In this document: positions 19,262 to 28,489 of the stretch, in pieces
Layout: every line of letters begins with the position of its first letter
Numbering within the stretch: position 1 is the stretch's first letter
Translations under genes and position numbers: made by a program
Notes under the pieces: generated by a model
Databases searched by the model: none
What the model saw: only the letters and a program-made list of their open reading frames with translations
Told to the model about the DNA's origin: nothing
Source of the DNA: Marilutibacter spongiae
GTDB taxonomy: Bacteria; Pseudomonadota; Gammaproteobacteria; Xanthomonadales; Xanthomonadaceae
Direction: 5' to 3'
Assembly (NCBI RefSeq): GCF_014145325.1
Contig: NZ_JACHTF010000001.1
Coordinates: forward strand, 186,001-250,000
DNA length: 64,000 nucleotides

Positions 19262-21211
19262 TCAATCGGTGGTCCGATCCGGTCCCTTTCCCTGCTGTCG
19301 CGCGGCCAGGGTTTCCAGTTCGGCAACGTCGGCGTCCCACTGGCCGTCGACGTTGTGCTGCTTCACGTAGGCGAGGAGGGCGAGCCCTTCCCTTCTGCGT
19401 CCCTTGTTTTGATGCAAATTCGATGCCAACAAGAACCTGGAAAGGTTGACGTAATTCACGGTATTGGAAGGTTCAAGCGTCAAAGCCTCTCGGGCCATCC
19501 GGATGGCGAGCGCCGGGTCGTGCATCGCATTCCAGGCAAAGTTCGCGTAGATGGTGTGCAGCACCGCGGAGTGGGGATTCGCACGCAGGGCGATCACCAG
19601 CGTGTCGGCCAACTGGGGGTCCTCGAGCTCGCACCCGCCCTGCAGCCTGCAGTTCACGACGCCGTACAGGGACTGGATCTCCTCCGGGCCGGCGGTCTTG
19701 CCCGCTGTCAGCTTCGCGCGGAAAGCATCCCAGCGTTGCGCGGGTATGGGCCGGCCTGCCTTGCCGTCCATGACGATGAGCGCCTGCTCGGCCAGCGGCG
19801 AACTATTGGGCAGGCCGGCGGCCCGCTCGTACTCGGCCCTGGCGAAAGACCATGCGGGGGATCGGGGATCCCCCGCGGCCTGCTCGTAGAACTGGCCACC
19901 CAGCGCATAGGCGGCACGGGGCGACTCGGGATTGCGCGTGCCCAGGGCCAACGCGAGCCTCATGGGATCCCCCCAGGTATGGGCGTGCATGGCGCACAAA
20001 GCCGCCAGGGTGGCGCATACCAGGCCGGCGAGGAGGCCGCGCGTGCCCGGCGACACGTGCCGGAACATGGCGTAGAGGGGTTGCACGATCGCCAGCAGTG
20101 CCCCCAGCAAGGCGAAGTAGTTGCGGTGTTCGAACGCCAGTTCCAGCGGGATCACGTTGCTGGTGAGGGCGTGGCCCACGAAGAACCAGCCGATGCCCAG
20201 CGACGTCAGCGGCCAGCGATGCCTGCTCGCGAAGGCGGCGACCACCAGTCCCAGCAATAGCAGCAAGGACCACAACGTGGAGATGGGCGATAGAAGGCCG
20301 GTGGAGACCGGCCACTGGTCGTAATAAAAGACCAGGTGCTGCGGCAGCGGCAGCACTATCTGGCCCAGGTAGTGGCACAGGATGGGGAACTGGCTGAGCA
20401 GCCTTTCGCCCAGGCTGAAGTGGCGTCCGGAATAGGCGCCCGGCGCCAGCAGTGGCGGCAGCACGTAGGCCAGGAAGACGACGATGGCGCCCGTCGCCAG
20501 GACCGCCCAGAGGGCGGCCAGCGGCTTCGAGGGCCGCTGGCGGCCTGTCCGGAAGCGGAACAGGCACGCTTCAATCACGAATGCGTACGCCGGCGCCAGG
20601 AGGGCGGATTCCTTGAAGCCCAGGCCCAGGACCGTGGACGCGATCGAGGCGAGGAACCAGGGCCAGGCGACGCGGTCTTCCTGCTGGGCACACCGCGCCT
20701 TGAGGTATGCCAGCAGGGCCAGAATGACGAAGGTGTACGCGCCTACCTCCATGCGCTGGACGATGTAGAGCACGCCCGAGACCTGCAGGGGATGGACGGC
20801 CCACGCCAGCGCGAGGAAGAAGGCGGTCGCGCCCGGGTTGGGGACCGATGAAGGCGCCGATCGCGGAGCGGCCGTCGAGAGCAGCGCGCGGACGAGCAGG
20901 AATACGAGGATGGCGTTGCCCAGGTGCCAGCACACGCCGGTCAGCTTCATCGGCCAGGGGTCCATGCCGGTGAAGTAATGGTTCGCGCCGAAGCTCAGCA
21001 TTGCCAGCGGACGCCCGGTGCTGCTTGCGATGCCGTGCCGCATCGCCCGGAGCCATTCGGTCGCGCTACCGTCCACCACGCGCCAGTCCGGGTCCAGGAC
21101 CAGGTTGGCGTAGTCGTCGAAAAGGAAGCCGCCGCCCAGGCCGGGCCAGAACACGGCAAGGCCTACGCCCAGGATGAGGATGGAGCGAAGCAGGGCGTTG
21201 TCGGGGCGCAT
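19262..21211 (-). CDS. GT-C type membrane glycosyltransferase with C-terminal TPR-like region; candidate pilin glycosyltransferase
   Basis: The 649-residue protein has about eleven membrane segments over the first 430 residues. It starts with a short cytoplasmic end, helix 1 and the periplasmic motif FLFDDYANL (residues 30-38). The paired acidic residues in that first loop are typical of GT-C enzymes that use lipid-linked sugar donors (PMT, TMTC, ArnT and TfpW-like). The soluble C-terminus has repeated helical pairs with TPR-like spacing (for example RAAYALGGQFYEQAAG and IRMAREALTLEPSNTVNYVN). It sits exactly between two pilin genes. A role in pilin glycosylation is inferred, not shown; a polymerase or ligase for another glycan is the alternative. 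Confidence 0.6.
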   Translation of the reverse strand: MRPDNALLRSILILGVGLAVFWPGLGGGFLFDDYANLVLDPDWRVVDGSATEWLRAMRHGIASSTGRPLAMLSFGANHYFTGMDPWPMKLTGVCWHLGNAILVFLLVRALLSTAAPRSAPSSVPNPGATAFFLALAWAVHPLQVSGVLYIVQRMEVGAYTFVILALLAYLKARCAQQEDRVAWPWFLASIASTVLGLGFKESALLAPAYAFVIEACLFRFRTGRQRPSKPLAALWAVLATGAIVVFLAYVLPPLLAPGAYSGRHFSLGERLLSQFPILCHYLGQIVLPLPQHLVFYYDQWPVSTGLLSPISTLWSLLLLLGLVVAAFASRHRWPLTSLGIGWFFVGHALTSNVIPLELAFEHRNYFALLGALLAIVQPLYAMFRHVSPGTRGLLAGLVCATLAALCAMHAHTWGDPMRLALALGTRNPESPRAAYALGGQFYEQAAGDPRSPAWSFARAEYERAAGLPNSSPLAEQALIVMDGKAGRPIPAQRWDAFRAKLTAGKTAGPEEIQSLYGVVNCRLQGGCELEDPQLADTLVIALRANPHSAVLHTIYANFAWNAMHDPALAIRMAREALTLEPSNTVNYVNLSRFLLASNLHQNKGRRREGLALLAYVKQHNVDGQWDADVAELETLAARQQGKGPDRTTD

Positions 21212-21230
21212 GGCGGGGAACGCAGGGGGC

Positions 21231-21263
21231 GAAAAAGAACAGGGCCGCTCGAGGCGGCCCTGT
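21231..21263 (-). terminator. Intrinsic terminator between pilA and the GT-C gene
   Basis: ACAGGGCCGC and GCGGCCCTGT form a perfect ten-base stem with a five-base loop, followed on the minus strand by TTCTTTTTC. It lies 24 bases past the pilA stop and 19 bases before the GT-C start. It should end most pilA transcripts while leaving some read-through into the GT-C gene and the second pilin. Confidence 0.85.
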
Positions 21264-21287
21264 GGTACTGCCTATGGCAACCAGGAA

Positions 21288-21722
21288 TCAGTTGCGGCAG
21301 GACGACGGCAGGAACTTGTCGTTGATGGAGCCGGTGTTGCAAGTCCAGGTCACGCTGCCCTGGTTGTCGGTCGGGACCAGGATGAAGGTGCCGCCGGCGA
21401 TCTTGGCGCTGGCCGAGCCCGCACCCTTCATGGTGGCGGTGATGGTGCCGTTGGCGCCAACCGCGGTCTGGGCGACGTACTTGCCGGTGATGCTGGTCGC
21501 CTGCGACACGCCGGCCTGGGCGTTGGTGGTCGGCCATGCGCCGCGGTCGGCGTAGTACTCGGCCACGGCAACCTTGGTGCCGGAGGTCAGGCTCATCGCC
21601 TCGGAAACCTGCGAGCGGGCCACGTAGTCCTGGTAGGCCGGCAGCGCGATGGCGGCCAGGATGGCGATGATGGCCACGACGATCATCAGTTCGATCAGGG
21701 TAAAGCCTTGCTGCTTCTTCAT
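21288..21722 (-). CDS. pilA: Major type IV pilin PilA
   Basis: The 144-residue prepilin has leader and cleavage site [16 protein letters not shown] and Glu at mature position 5, for processing and methylation by PilD. The N-terminal helix is followed by a head domain ending with a two-cysteine loop (TWTCNTGS ... SSCRN). It is called the major pilin because a consensus sigma-54 promoter with upstream activator-like sites precedes it, pilRS lie next to it and a strong terminator follows directly. Serine- and threonine-rich surface segments could accept glycans. Confidence 0.94.
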   Translation of the reverse strand: MKKQQGFTLIELMIVVAIIAILAAIALPAYQDYVARSQVSEAMSLTSGTKVAVAEYYADRGAWPTTNAQAGVSQATSITGKYVAQTAVGANGTITATMKGAGSASAKIAGGTFILVPTDNQGSVTWTCNTGSINDKFLPSSCRN

Positions 21723-21821
21723 TGGTAGTTCCCCTAGGAGTTGTTGAACTTCACGTGCCTGCCGGCCCGGGTCCCCGGTCCATCGGCTTGCCGTGCTTGC
21801 TGCACGTGCAGGAATACATAC

Positions 21822-21838
21822 GCAACTCCCGTGCCAAG
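21822..21838 (-). promoter_or_regulatory. Sigma-54 promoter of pilA
   Basis: Read on the minus strand the site is TTGGCACG-GGAG-TTGC, matching the sigma-54 consensus TGGCACG-N4-TTGC at every conserved base. It lies about 100 bases before the pilA start, leaving a leader of about 90 bases. This fits the known dependence of pilA on RpoN and the activator PilR, whose gene is adjacent. Confidence 0.88.
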
Positions 21839-21909
21839 TCCATGAACGAGGCCTGTATCACGCTTGGGTCCCTGCGTGAGCCCATTGTGTGATGGCGGTC
21901 AATTTTAAC

Positions 21910-21956
21910 GTGACGCAAAGCGGCATCAAGAGTGAAAAAAGTGACGCAAAACGTCA
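21910..21956. promoter_or_regulatory. Probable PilR upstream activating sites
   Basis: GTGACGCAAA occurs at 21910-21919 and again at 21941-21950, 31 bases apart. The second copy is part of the inverted repeat GTGACG-CAAAA-CGTCAC (21941-21956). They lie about 70-120 bases upstream of the sigma-54 site, a normal distance for an enhancer bound by an NtrC-type activator. The region is AT-richer than its surroundings. Binding by PilR is inferred. Between here and the pilR stop (21960-22213) nothing else is recognised. Confidence 0.6.
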
Positions 21957-22213
21957 CTTTTGTTGTTGAAATCCCGTTCCGCCGTGGGGCAATGCGGGCG
22001 GAATCCCGCTCTCCAGGGGCCCGATTGGAGGGGCCTGCCGACGGCAACAGGGCGCGGGACAGGGTGCCGGCGGGCCGGCAAGCGATCGGAGTATGCGGTG
22101 GCGCCGCTCGTGGAGAGCCCGGCGGCGGGACGCCGGGGATTCCGCGATCGGGACGCGGTGTGCGGAGAGGGCCGGGCGCCCCGCGCCCCGCCCCCGGGCT
22201 GCCCGACGGCGGC

Positions 22214-23599
22214 TCAGTCGATGCCGAGCTTCTTGAGCTTGTAGCGCAGGGCGCGGAAGGTGATGCCCAGCGATTGCGCGGTCTTGGTCTTGTTGTAGCG
22301 GTTTTCCTGCAGCGCGTGCTGGATCGCGGCGCGCTCGATTTCCTCGATGTACGAGGGCAGGGCGCTGGTGGCCGTGTCGCGCGGATCGATGCTGCGGGGG
22401 TCGACGCCGGCCGCGGCGGCGGCCTGGTGCGTGTCGGGACTGCCGCCGCCATTGCGCGGCAGGTGCAGGTCGGATGCGGTGAGCTCGTCGCCATCGGACA
22501 ACGCCAGGGCGCGTTCGAGGATGTTCTCCAGTTCGCGCACGTTGCCGGGGAAGGGATAGTCGCGCAGCGCCTGCACGGCATCGTCGGCGAGGGTGGGAAC
22601 GCTGCGGCCCTGGGCCTCGGCGAGGCGGCCCATGATCTTGGACGACAGGCCCGGCAGGTCCTCGAGCCGCTCGCGCAGGGGCGGCACGGCCAGCTCGATG
22701 ACGTTGATCCGGTAATACAGGTCCTGGCGGAACTTGCCCTCGGCGACCAGTTTGGCCAGGTCCTTGTGGGTCGCCGACAGGATGCGCACGTCGACCGGAT
22801 GTTCGGCGTTGGCCCCGACCGCGCGGACCGACTTTTCCTGGATCGCGCGCAGCAGCTTGACCTGCATCGGCAAGGGCAGCTCGGCGACCTCGTCGAGGAA
22901 CAGGGTGCCGCCCTCGGCGGTCTGGAACAGGCCGGGCTTGTCGGCGTGCGCGCCGGTGAAGCTGCCCTTCTTGTGGCCGAAGAACTCGCTCTCCATCAAT
23001 TCCGACGGGATCGCGCCGCAGTTGACCGGCACGAAGGGCGCGTCGGCCCGGGCGCCCTCGGCGTGGATGGTGCGGGCGACGAGCTCCTTGCCGACACCCG
23101 ACTCGCCGGCGATGTAGACCGGGGCCTGGCTGCGGGCGACCTTGGCGATGGTCTGTCGGAGCGTCGTCATCGCCGGCGATTCGCCGTACAGGCGCGAGGC
23201 CACGGCGTCGCTGCCGGCCTTGCGGGCCTGCTGCAGGTCCAGGGCGTGGCGGACGAGGTCGCGCAGCACCGGCAGGTCGACGGGCTTGGCGACGAAGTCG
23301 AAGGCGCCGGCCTTCAGTGCCTCGACCGCGGCCTCGACGTTGCCGAAGGCGGTGATCATGGCGACCGGGGTCTCGGGGTACTTCTGGCTGATCTCGCCCA
23401 CCAGGTCGATGCCCGAGCCGTCCGGCAGGCGCATGTCGGTCAGGCACAGGTCGTAGGTGTTGCGCTGCAACTGGTTGCGCGCATCGCCGAGGTTGGACGC
23501 GGTGTCGCAACGCACGCCCATCCGGCTCAAGGTCATCACCAAGAGCTCGCGGATGTCGCGTTCGTCGTCGACTATGAGTGCGCTGCGTGTTTCTGACAT
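22214..23599 (-). CDS. pilR: NtrC-family response regulator PilR
   Basis: PilR activates sigma-54 transcription of pilA when phosphorylated by PilS. The 461-residue protein has a receiver domain with the phospho-acceptor Asp55 (LTDMRLPDGSG), an AAA+ domain with Walker A GESGVGKE (165-172), the sigma-54 contact loop GSFTGA (212-217; the usual GAFTGA with Ala replaced by Ser) and Walker B GGTLFLDEVAE. The C-terminus is a Fis-type helix-turn-helix (NKTKTAQSLGITFRALRYKL). It follows pilS on the same strand with a 95-base gap. Confidence 0.96.
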   Translation of the reverse strand: MSETRSALIVDDERDIRELLVMTLSRMGVRCDTASNLGDARNQLQRNTYDLCLTDMRLPDGSGIDLVGEISQKYPETPVAMITAFGNVEAAVEALKAGAFDFVAKPVDLPVLRDLVRHALDLQQARKAGSDAVASRLYGESPAMTTLRQTIAKVARSQAPVYIAGESGVGKELVARTIHAEGARADAPFVPVNCGAIPSELMESEFFGHKKGSFTGAHADKPGLFQTAEGGTLFLDEVAELPLPMQVKLLRAIQEKSVRAVGANAEHPVDVRILSATHKDLAKLVAEGKFRQDLYYRINVIELAVPPLRERLEDLPGLSSKIMGRLAEAQGRSVPTLADDAVQALRDYPFPGNVRELENILERALALSDGDELTASDLHLPRNGGGSPDTHQAAAAAGVDPRSIDPRDTATSALPSYIEEIERAAIQHALQENRYNKTKTAQSLGITFRALRYKLKKLGID

Positions 23600-23694
23600 C
23601 GAGTCCTCCGCCCGCCAAGATAGCCGAACGCCGGGGTGTGGCCAAGCGGCTCAGGCCGCATTCATTGCCATTTCTGGGCTATTGGAGGCGTCGG

Positions 23695-25296
23695 TCACGT
23701 CCGGGCGGCCGAAGCGGGGAAGCGGATGCGGAAGCAACTGCCGACGCCGGGCGTGGGCACGTATTCCAGCGTGGCCTGGTTGGCCCGGCAGAGTTCGCGG
23801 GCGATATAGAGGCCCAGGCCGGTGCCGTGGGGCGAGGTGGTGTAGAAAGGCTTGAACAGCTGCCCCGCCTGGCGCTCGGGAATGCCCGGCCCGCGGTCGA
23901 GGACGTCGATCCGGCTGCCCCCGGCGCCATCGGGCTGGGCGTGGATGGTGATCCGGGCCGGCTCACCGGGCTTGCGTCCGTACAGGAGCGCGTTGTGGAC
24001 CAGCACCGTCAGCACCTGGTGCAGCTGGCGGGGGTCGACCATGACCGGCAGCGAGGGGCGGCTGGACGTCGAGCTGAGGCTGTCGTCCTCCAGCGGATGC
24101 CCGGCCAGGTATTCGGTGACGAACTGCCTGCACAGGCCGACCAGGTCGACGTGCTCGGGCTTGGCCGGCTCGCGCCTGGCCAGGCCGAGCACGTTGTCGA
24201 CGATCCCGTTCATGCGGGTGCCCTGCTGGTGGATGATTTCCAGCAGCCGGCGGTCGGCCGGCCGGATGTCGTCGGACTCCTCCAGCAACTGGACGGCATA
24301 GTTGATCGCTGCCAGCGGGTTGCGGATCTCGTGGGCCAGGCTCGCCGAGAAGCGGCCCAGGGTGGCCAGGGTGATCGATTCGGCCCGCTTGGACAGCAGC
24401 GAGGTGTCGTCGAGGAACACCAGGGTCTGGTCGCTGCCGGCGAGCAGGCGGGTGAAGCGGGGCACGATGTCGGAGAAGTCCGGGCTGGGCTGGAACGGGG
24501 TCTCGTCGTTCTTCCCGCCGTCGCGCCAGACCGCCAGCCGCCGCGCCAGTTCGGGCATGACCAGGTCCAGGTGCCAGTCTTCTTCGCGGGTGCCGCCCAG
24601 CAGCACGGTAGCGGCCTCGTTGGCCAGGGTGATCCGGTTGCGGCCGTCCACCAGCAGCACGCCGGTGCGCAGGCGGCGGATGATGAGTTCGTTGACCTCC
24701 ACCAGGTGGGCGGTTTCCTCGCCGCGGCGTTCGGCGAGGTCCTGGCTGGCGCGCATCTGCCGGCCAAGGACGCTGGTCAGCGTGGCCATGGCCATGTAGG
24801 CCACGGTGAACATGAGCGGCTCGATCACCGAACGGGTCGTCTGGTCCTCGATGATCCGGGTCCAGAAGTGCTCCGCGGTCAGTCCGGCCACGGCCACCAG
24901 CGCCACGCCGATGCCGTAGCGGGTGGGCAGCAGCAGGGCGGCTGCGCCGATGTTGAAGATCAGCATGAGGGCGATGCCGGTGCTGGCGGCGGGGATCGAG
25001 TGCAGCGCCAGGATGCCGAAGAACAGGTCGGCGCTGATGCCGATCATCGTGCACAGGCGCAGGTCGCCCTTGCGGCCGAAGGCGAACAGCAGGACCGCGG
25101 AGAAGGCGTAGGCGATCGCCAGGGCCTGGGCGAACAGGGCGTGCCGGGCCTCCGGCAACTGCTCGGCGATGGGGCCGAACAGCACCAGCAGCAGCATCGC
25201 CGCTTCCAGCAGGCGGTAGAGGGTGAAGAAGTGGAGCTCGCGACGGAGCGCCTTGTCGGCGTCGGCGACCTGCAGGGCGGCGAGTTTCAGGGGCAA
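23695..25296 (-). CDS. pilS: Sensor histidine kinase PilS
   Basis: PilS is the membrane kinase that senses pilin levels in the inner membrane and phosphorylates PilR. With a TTG start at 25296 it has 533 residues, the usual PilS length. About six membrane segments fill residues 25-185, then a PAS domain (from about 200), a HisKA domain with His322 in SASLAHEIRNPLAAINYA, and an HATPase domain (VLVHNALLY, DRGPGIPE, GTGLGLYIAREL). The frame stays open another 85 codons upstream, but that extension is Pro/Gly/Ala-rich and unlike PilS. A CGGAG site lies nine bases before the TTG. Confidence 0.93.
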   Translation of the reverse strand: MPLKLAALQVADADKALRRELHFFTLYRLLEAAMLLLVLFGPIAEQLPEARHALFAQALAIAYAFSAVLLFAFGRKGDLRLCTMIGISADLFFGILALHSIPAASTGIALMLIFNIGAAALLLPTRYGIGVALVAVAGLTAEHFWTRIIEDQTTRSVIEPLMFTVAYMAMATLTSVLGRQMRASQDLAERRGEETAHLVEVNELIIRRLRTGVLLVDGRNRITLANEAATVLLGGTREEDWHLDLVMPELARRLAVWRDGGKNDETPFQPSPDFSDIVPRFTRLLAGSDQTLVFLDDTSLLSKRAESITLATLGRFSASLAHEIRNPLAAINYAVQLLEESDDIRPADRRLLEIIHQQGTRMNGIVDNVLGLARREPAKPEHVDLVGLCRQFVTEYLAGHPLEDDSLSSTSSRPSLPVMVDPRQLHQVLTVLVHNALLYGRKPGEPARITIHAQPDGAGGSRIDVLDRGPGIPERQAGQLFKPFYTTSPHGTGLGLYIARELCRANQATLEYVPTPGVGSCFRIRFPASAART

Positions 25297-25441
25297 GCGC
25301 GGCGCTCCGTGGGTGGCTGGAGGGGGTGGGTGCGACGGGCCCCCGGGACCGAGTATAGGGAGCTGCGCCGGGGAAGTGTCGAAGCCGGCCCCTCCCGCCC
25401 CGGCCCCGGGGGGCGGTTTCCGGCCGGCCGGGACGCGGGTT

Positions 25442-25470
25442 TTGCCCGGGGCGCCCCAATCGGCGACAAT
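25442..25470 (+). promoter_or_regulatory. Probable sucCD promoter
   Basis: TTGCCC at 25442-25447 and GACAAT at 25465-25470 are exactly 17 bases apart, about 80 bases before the sucC start. The match to sigma-70 boxes is good for a GC-rich genome. The rest of the 253-base divergent gap to pilS is featureless to the eye. Confidence 0.45.
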
Positions 25471-25549
25471 GGCGGGCCCCATCGCGCCCGCTCCGGACTT
25501 TCCGGAACGCCGCCGCGAGGGACGTCTGTTCAACTCCCCTCGGTGACGC

Positions 25550-26713
<1,164 letters not shown>

Positions 26714-26741
26714 GTTTCGCCCGCGCTAACCCCGATCGCCT

Positions 26742-26762
26742 GCCCCCTTGAGTCAAGGGGGC
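26742..26762. repeat. Perfect 21-base palindrome between sucC and sucD
   Basis: GCCCCCTTGA and TCAAGGGGGC are perfect complements around a single G. The hairpin has no T-run, so it is more likely an mRNA-stabilising or processing element than a terminator. Confidence 0.7.
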
Positions 26763-26810
26763 GAATCCGGCGCAAGGCGCTGGATGGGGGATCTGGGGCA
26801 GCGTCCCTGC

Positions 26811-26832
26811 GGACATCGGCGCGCCGATGTCC
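26811..26832. repeat. Perfect 22-base palindrome between sucC and sucD
   Basis: GGACATCGGCG is directly followed by its reverse complement. It is the second strong palindrome in the same spacer, about 50 bases before the sucD start. It could be a dyad-binding site or an mRNA hairpin that separates sucC and sucD stability. Confidence 0.7.
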
Positions 26833-26882
26833 GATGTTTCCGAAGCCAGTCAAATCCAAGAATTTCGAAAGGACCTTCAGCA

Positions 26883-27758
26883 ATGTCCGTTCTCATCAAC
26901 CGCAACACCAAGGTCATCGTCCAGGGCTTCACCGGCTCGCAGGGCACCTTCCACGCCGAGCAGATGCTCGAGTACGGCACCCAGGTCGTCGGTGGCGTGA
27001 CCCCGGGCAAAGGCGGCACCGAGCACCTCGGCCTGCCCGTGTTCAACACGGTGTCCGACGCGGTCGCCGCCACCGGCGCCGACGCCTCGGTCATCTACGT
27101 GCCGCCGCCGTTCGCGGCCGACGCGATCCTCGAGGCGGCCGATGCCGGCATCAAGGTCATCGTCTGCATCACCGAGGGCATCCCGGTGCTCGACATGCTG
27201 CGCGTCAAGAACGTGCTCAACGACCACGAGGACGTGGTCCTGGTCGGCCCGAACTGCCCCGGCGTGATCACCCCGGGCGAGTGCAAGATCGGCATCATGC
27301 CGGGCCACATCCACAAGCCCGGCAAGGTGGGCATCGTCTCGCGCTCCGGCACGCTGACCTACGAGGCCGTCAAGCAGACCACCGACGTCGGCCTTGGCCA
27401 GTCGACCTGCATCGGCATCGGCGGCGACCCGATCAACGGCACCAACTTCATCGACGCGCTGAAGCTGTTCCAGGACGACCCGCAGACCGAAGGCATCATC
27501 ATGGTCGGCGAGATCGGCGGCAGCGCCGAGGAAGAGGCCGCGGAGTTCATCAGCCAGTACGTGACCAAGCCCGTGGTCGGTTTCATCGCCGGTGCCAGCG
27601 CCCCGAAGGGCAAGCGCATGGGCCACGCCGGTGCGATCGCATCGGGCGGCCAGGGCACGGCCGAGGGCAAGTTCGCCGCGATGGAGAAGGCGGGCGTCAC
27701 CACGGTGAAGTCGCCCGGCGACCTCGGCGCGGCGATCGCCAAGCGCCTCGCTGGCTGA
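26883..27758 (+). CDS. sucD: Succinyl-CoA synthetase alpha subunit
   Basis: SucD binds CoA and carries the phospho-histidine of succinyl-CoA synthetase. The 291-residue protein starts [20 protein letters not shown], has the CoA-binding region [18 protein letters not shown], and the active-site histidine in [10 protein letters not shown] near residue 247. The ATG at 26883 has an AAAGGA site upstream. Together with sucC it forms a normal two-gene unit closed by the hairpin at 27784. Confidence 0.98.
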   Translation: MSVLINRNTKVIVQGFTGSQGTFHAEQMLEYGTQVVGGVTPGKGGTEHLGLPVFNTVSDAVAATGADASVIYVPPPFAADAILEAADAGIKVIVCITEGIPVLDMLRVKNVLNDHEDVVLVGPNCPGVITPGECKIGIMPGHIHKPGKVGIVSRSGTLTYEAVKQTTDVGLGQSTCIGIGGDPINGTNFIDALKLFQDDPQTEGIIMVGEIGGSAEEEAAEFISQYVTKPVVGFIAGASAPKGKRMGHAGAIASGGQGTAEGKFAAMEKAGVTTVKSPGDLGAAIAKRLAG

Positions 27759-27783
27759 ATCGCGATCCGCCCCGTTGTACGAG

Positions 27784-27809
27784 AAAGGCCACCTCCAGGT
27801 GGCCTTTTT
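27784..27809 (+). terminator. Intrinsic terminator after sucD
   Basis: AAAGGCCACCT and AGGTGGCCTTT form an eleven-base stem with a very short loop, followed by a run of T. The A-run on the other side means it may also stop the minus-strand tautomerase transcript, whose gene ends 40 bases away. Confidence 0.85.
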
Positions 27810-27849
27810 CATGCTGCGTGCGTTGGCGCCGGCGAAAGGCGGCCCGGCG

Positions 27850-28239
27850 CTAGACCCCGACGGGGTAGTCGACCATCACCTCGTCGCCGGACTTGCCGGC
27901 CAGGCCCCAGTTCCAGCGCGGGGTTTCGGTGATGCTGATCTCGACGTCGTGGCGCGGGATGCCATGGCGTTCCTCCAGCCGCTCGAACAGCAGCCGGATG
28001 AGCGCTTTCTTGGCCGACATCGAGCGGCCTTCGAAGCAGCTGATCTCCAGTACCAGGTAGCGGTCGGAATGGCCGGTCGGGAAGATGAAGTCCTCCGGCT
28101 CCAGGCCGAAGAAGCGATGGAAGCGGTGCTCGGCAGGCAGGCGGAACGCTTCCGTCATGCAGCTGTGGATGGTGTCCGACAGGGCGCTTCGGATCGGGTC
28201 CAGTTGCGATTTGAGGCCGTAGATCTTGATGCGGGACAT
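27850..28239 (-). CDS. Tautomerase-superfamily protein (Tautomerase_2-like)
   Basis: The 129-residue protein has the beta-alpha-beta repeats of small tautomerase-type proteins, with the motifs HRFHRFFGLEPEDFIFP, LEISCFEGRSMSAKKALIRL and DVEISITETPRWNWGLAG. It starts MSRIKIYG, so it lacks the N-terminal catalytic Pro1 of 4-oxalocrotonate tautomerase. The reaction is therefore unknown. It is a single-gene unit between the sucD terminator and the collagenase. The ATG at 28239 matches the family's usual length. Confidence 0.8.
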   Translation of the reverse strand: MSRIKIYGLKSQLDPIRSALSDTIHSCMTEAFRLPAEHRFHRFFGLEPEDFIFPTGHSDRYLVLEISCFEGRSMSAKKALIRLLFERLEERHGIPRHDVEISITETPRWNWGLAGKSGDEVMVDYPVGV

Positions 28240-28404
28240 GGGGCTGGACTGCTGGGTTGGCGGTGGCGGAAGGCTGCCGTCCGCGGTGGCGGGACGCTCG
28301 GGGGTGCGCCTGGAGGGAGATCCGTATCCTGTCGGGCCCACTCCCCGTGGGCCATTCCGGTCGCCGGCCGGGGCCGGGGCGGGAACGAGCGGCAGGGTAT
28401 CAAC

Positions 28405-28442
28405 AAAAAAACGCCGGGGGGAGGGAATCCCCCACCCCGGCG
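28405..28442 (-). terminator. Intrinsic terminator after the collagenase gene
   Basis: On the minus strand CGCCGGGG.. pairs with ..CCCCGGCG in a long GC stem, followed by seven T. It lies 47 bases past the collagenase stop and is one of the clearest terminators in the window. Confidence 0.88.
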
Positions 28443-28489
28443 TGTCCGCAGGATCCGGACATTTCATTCGATCCAGTCGGGCCTGGCGC

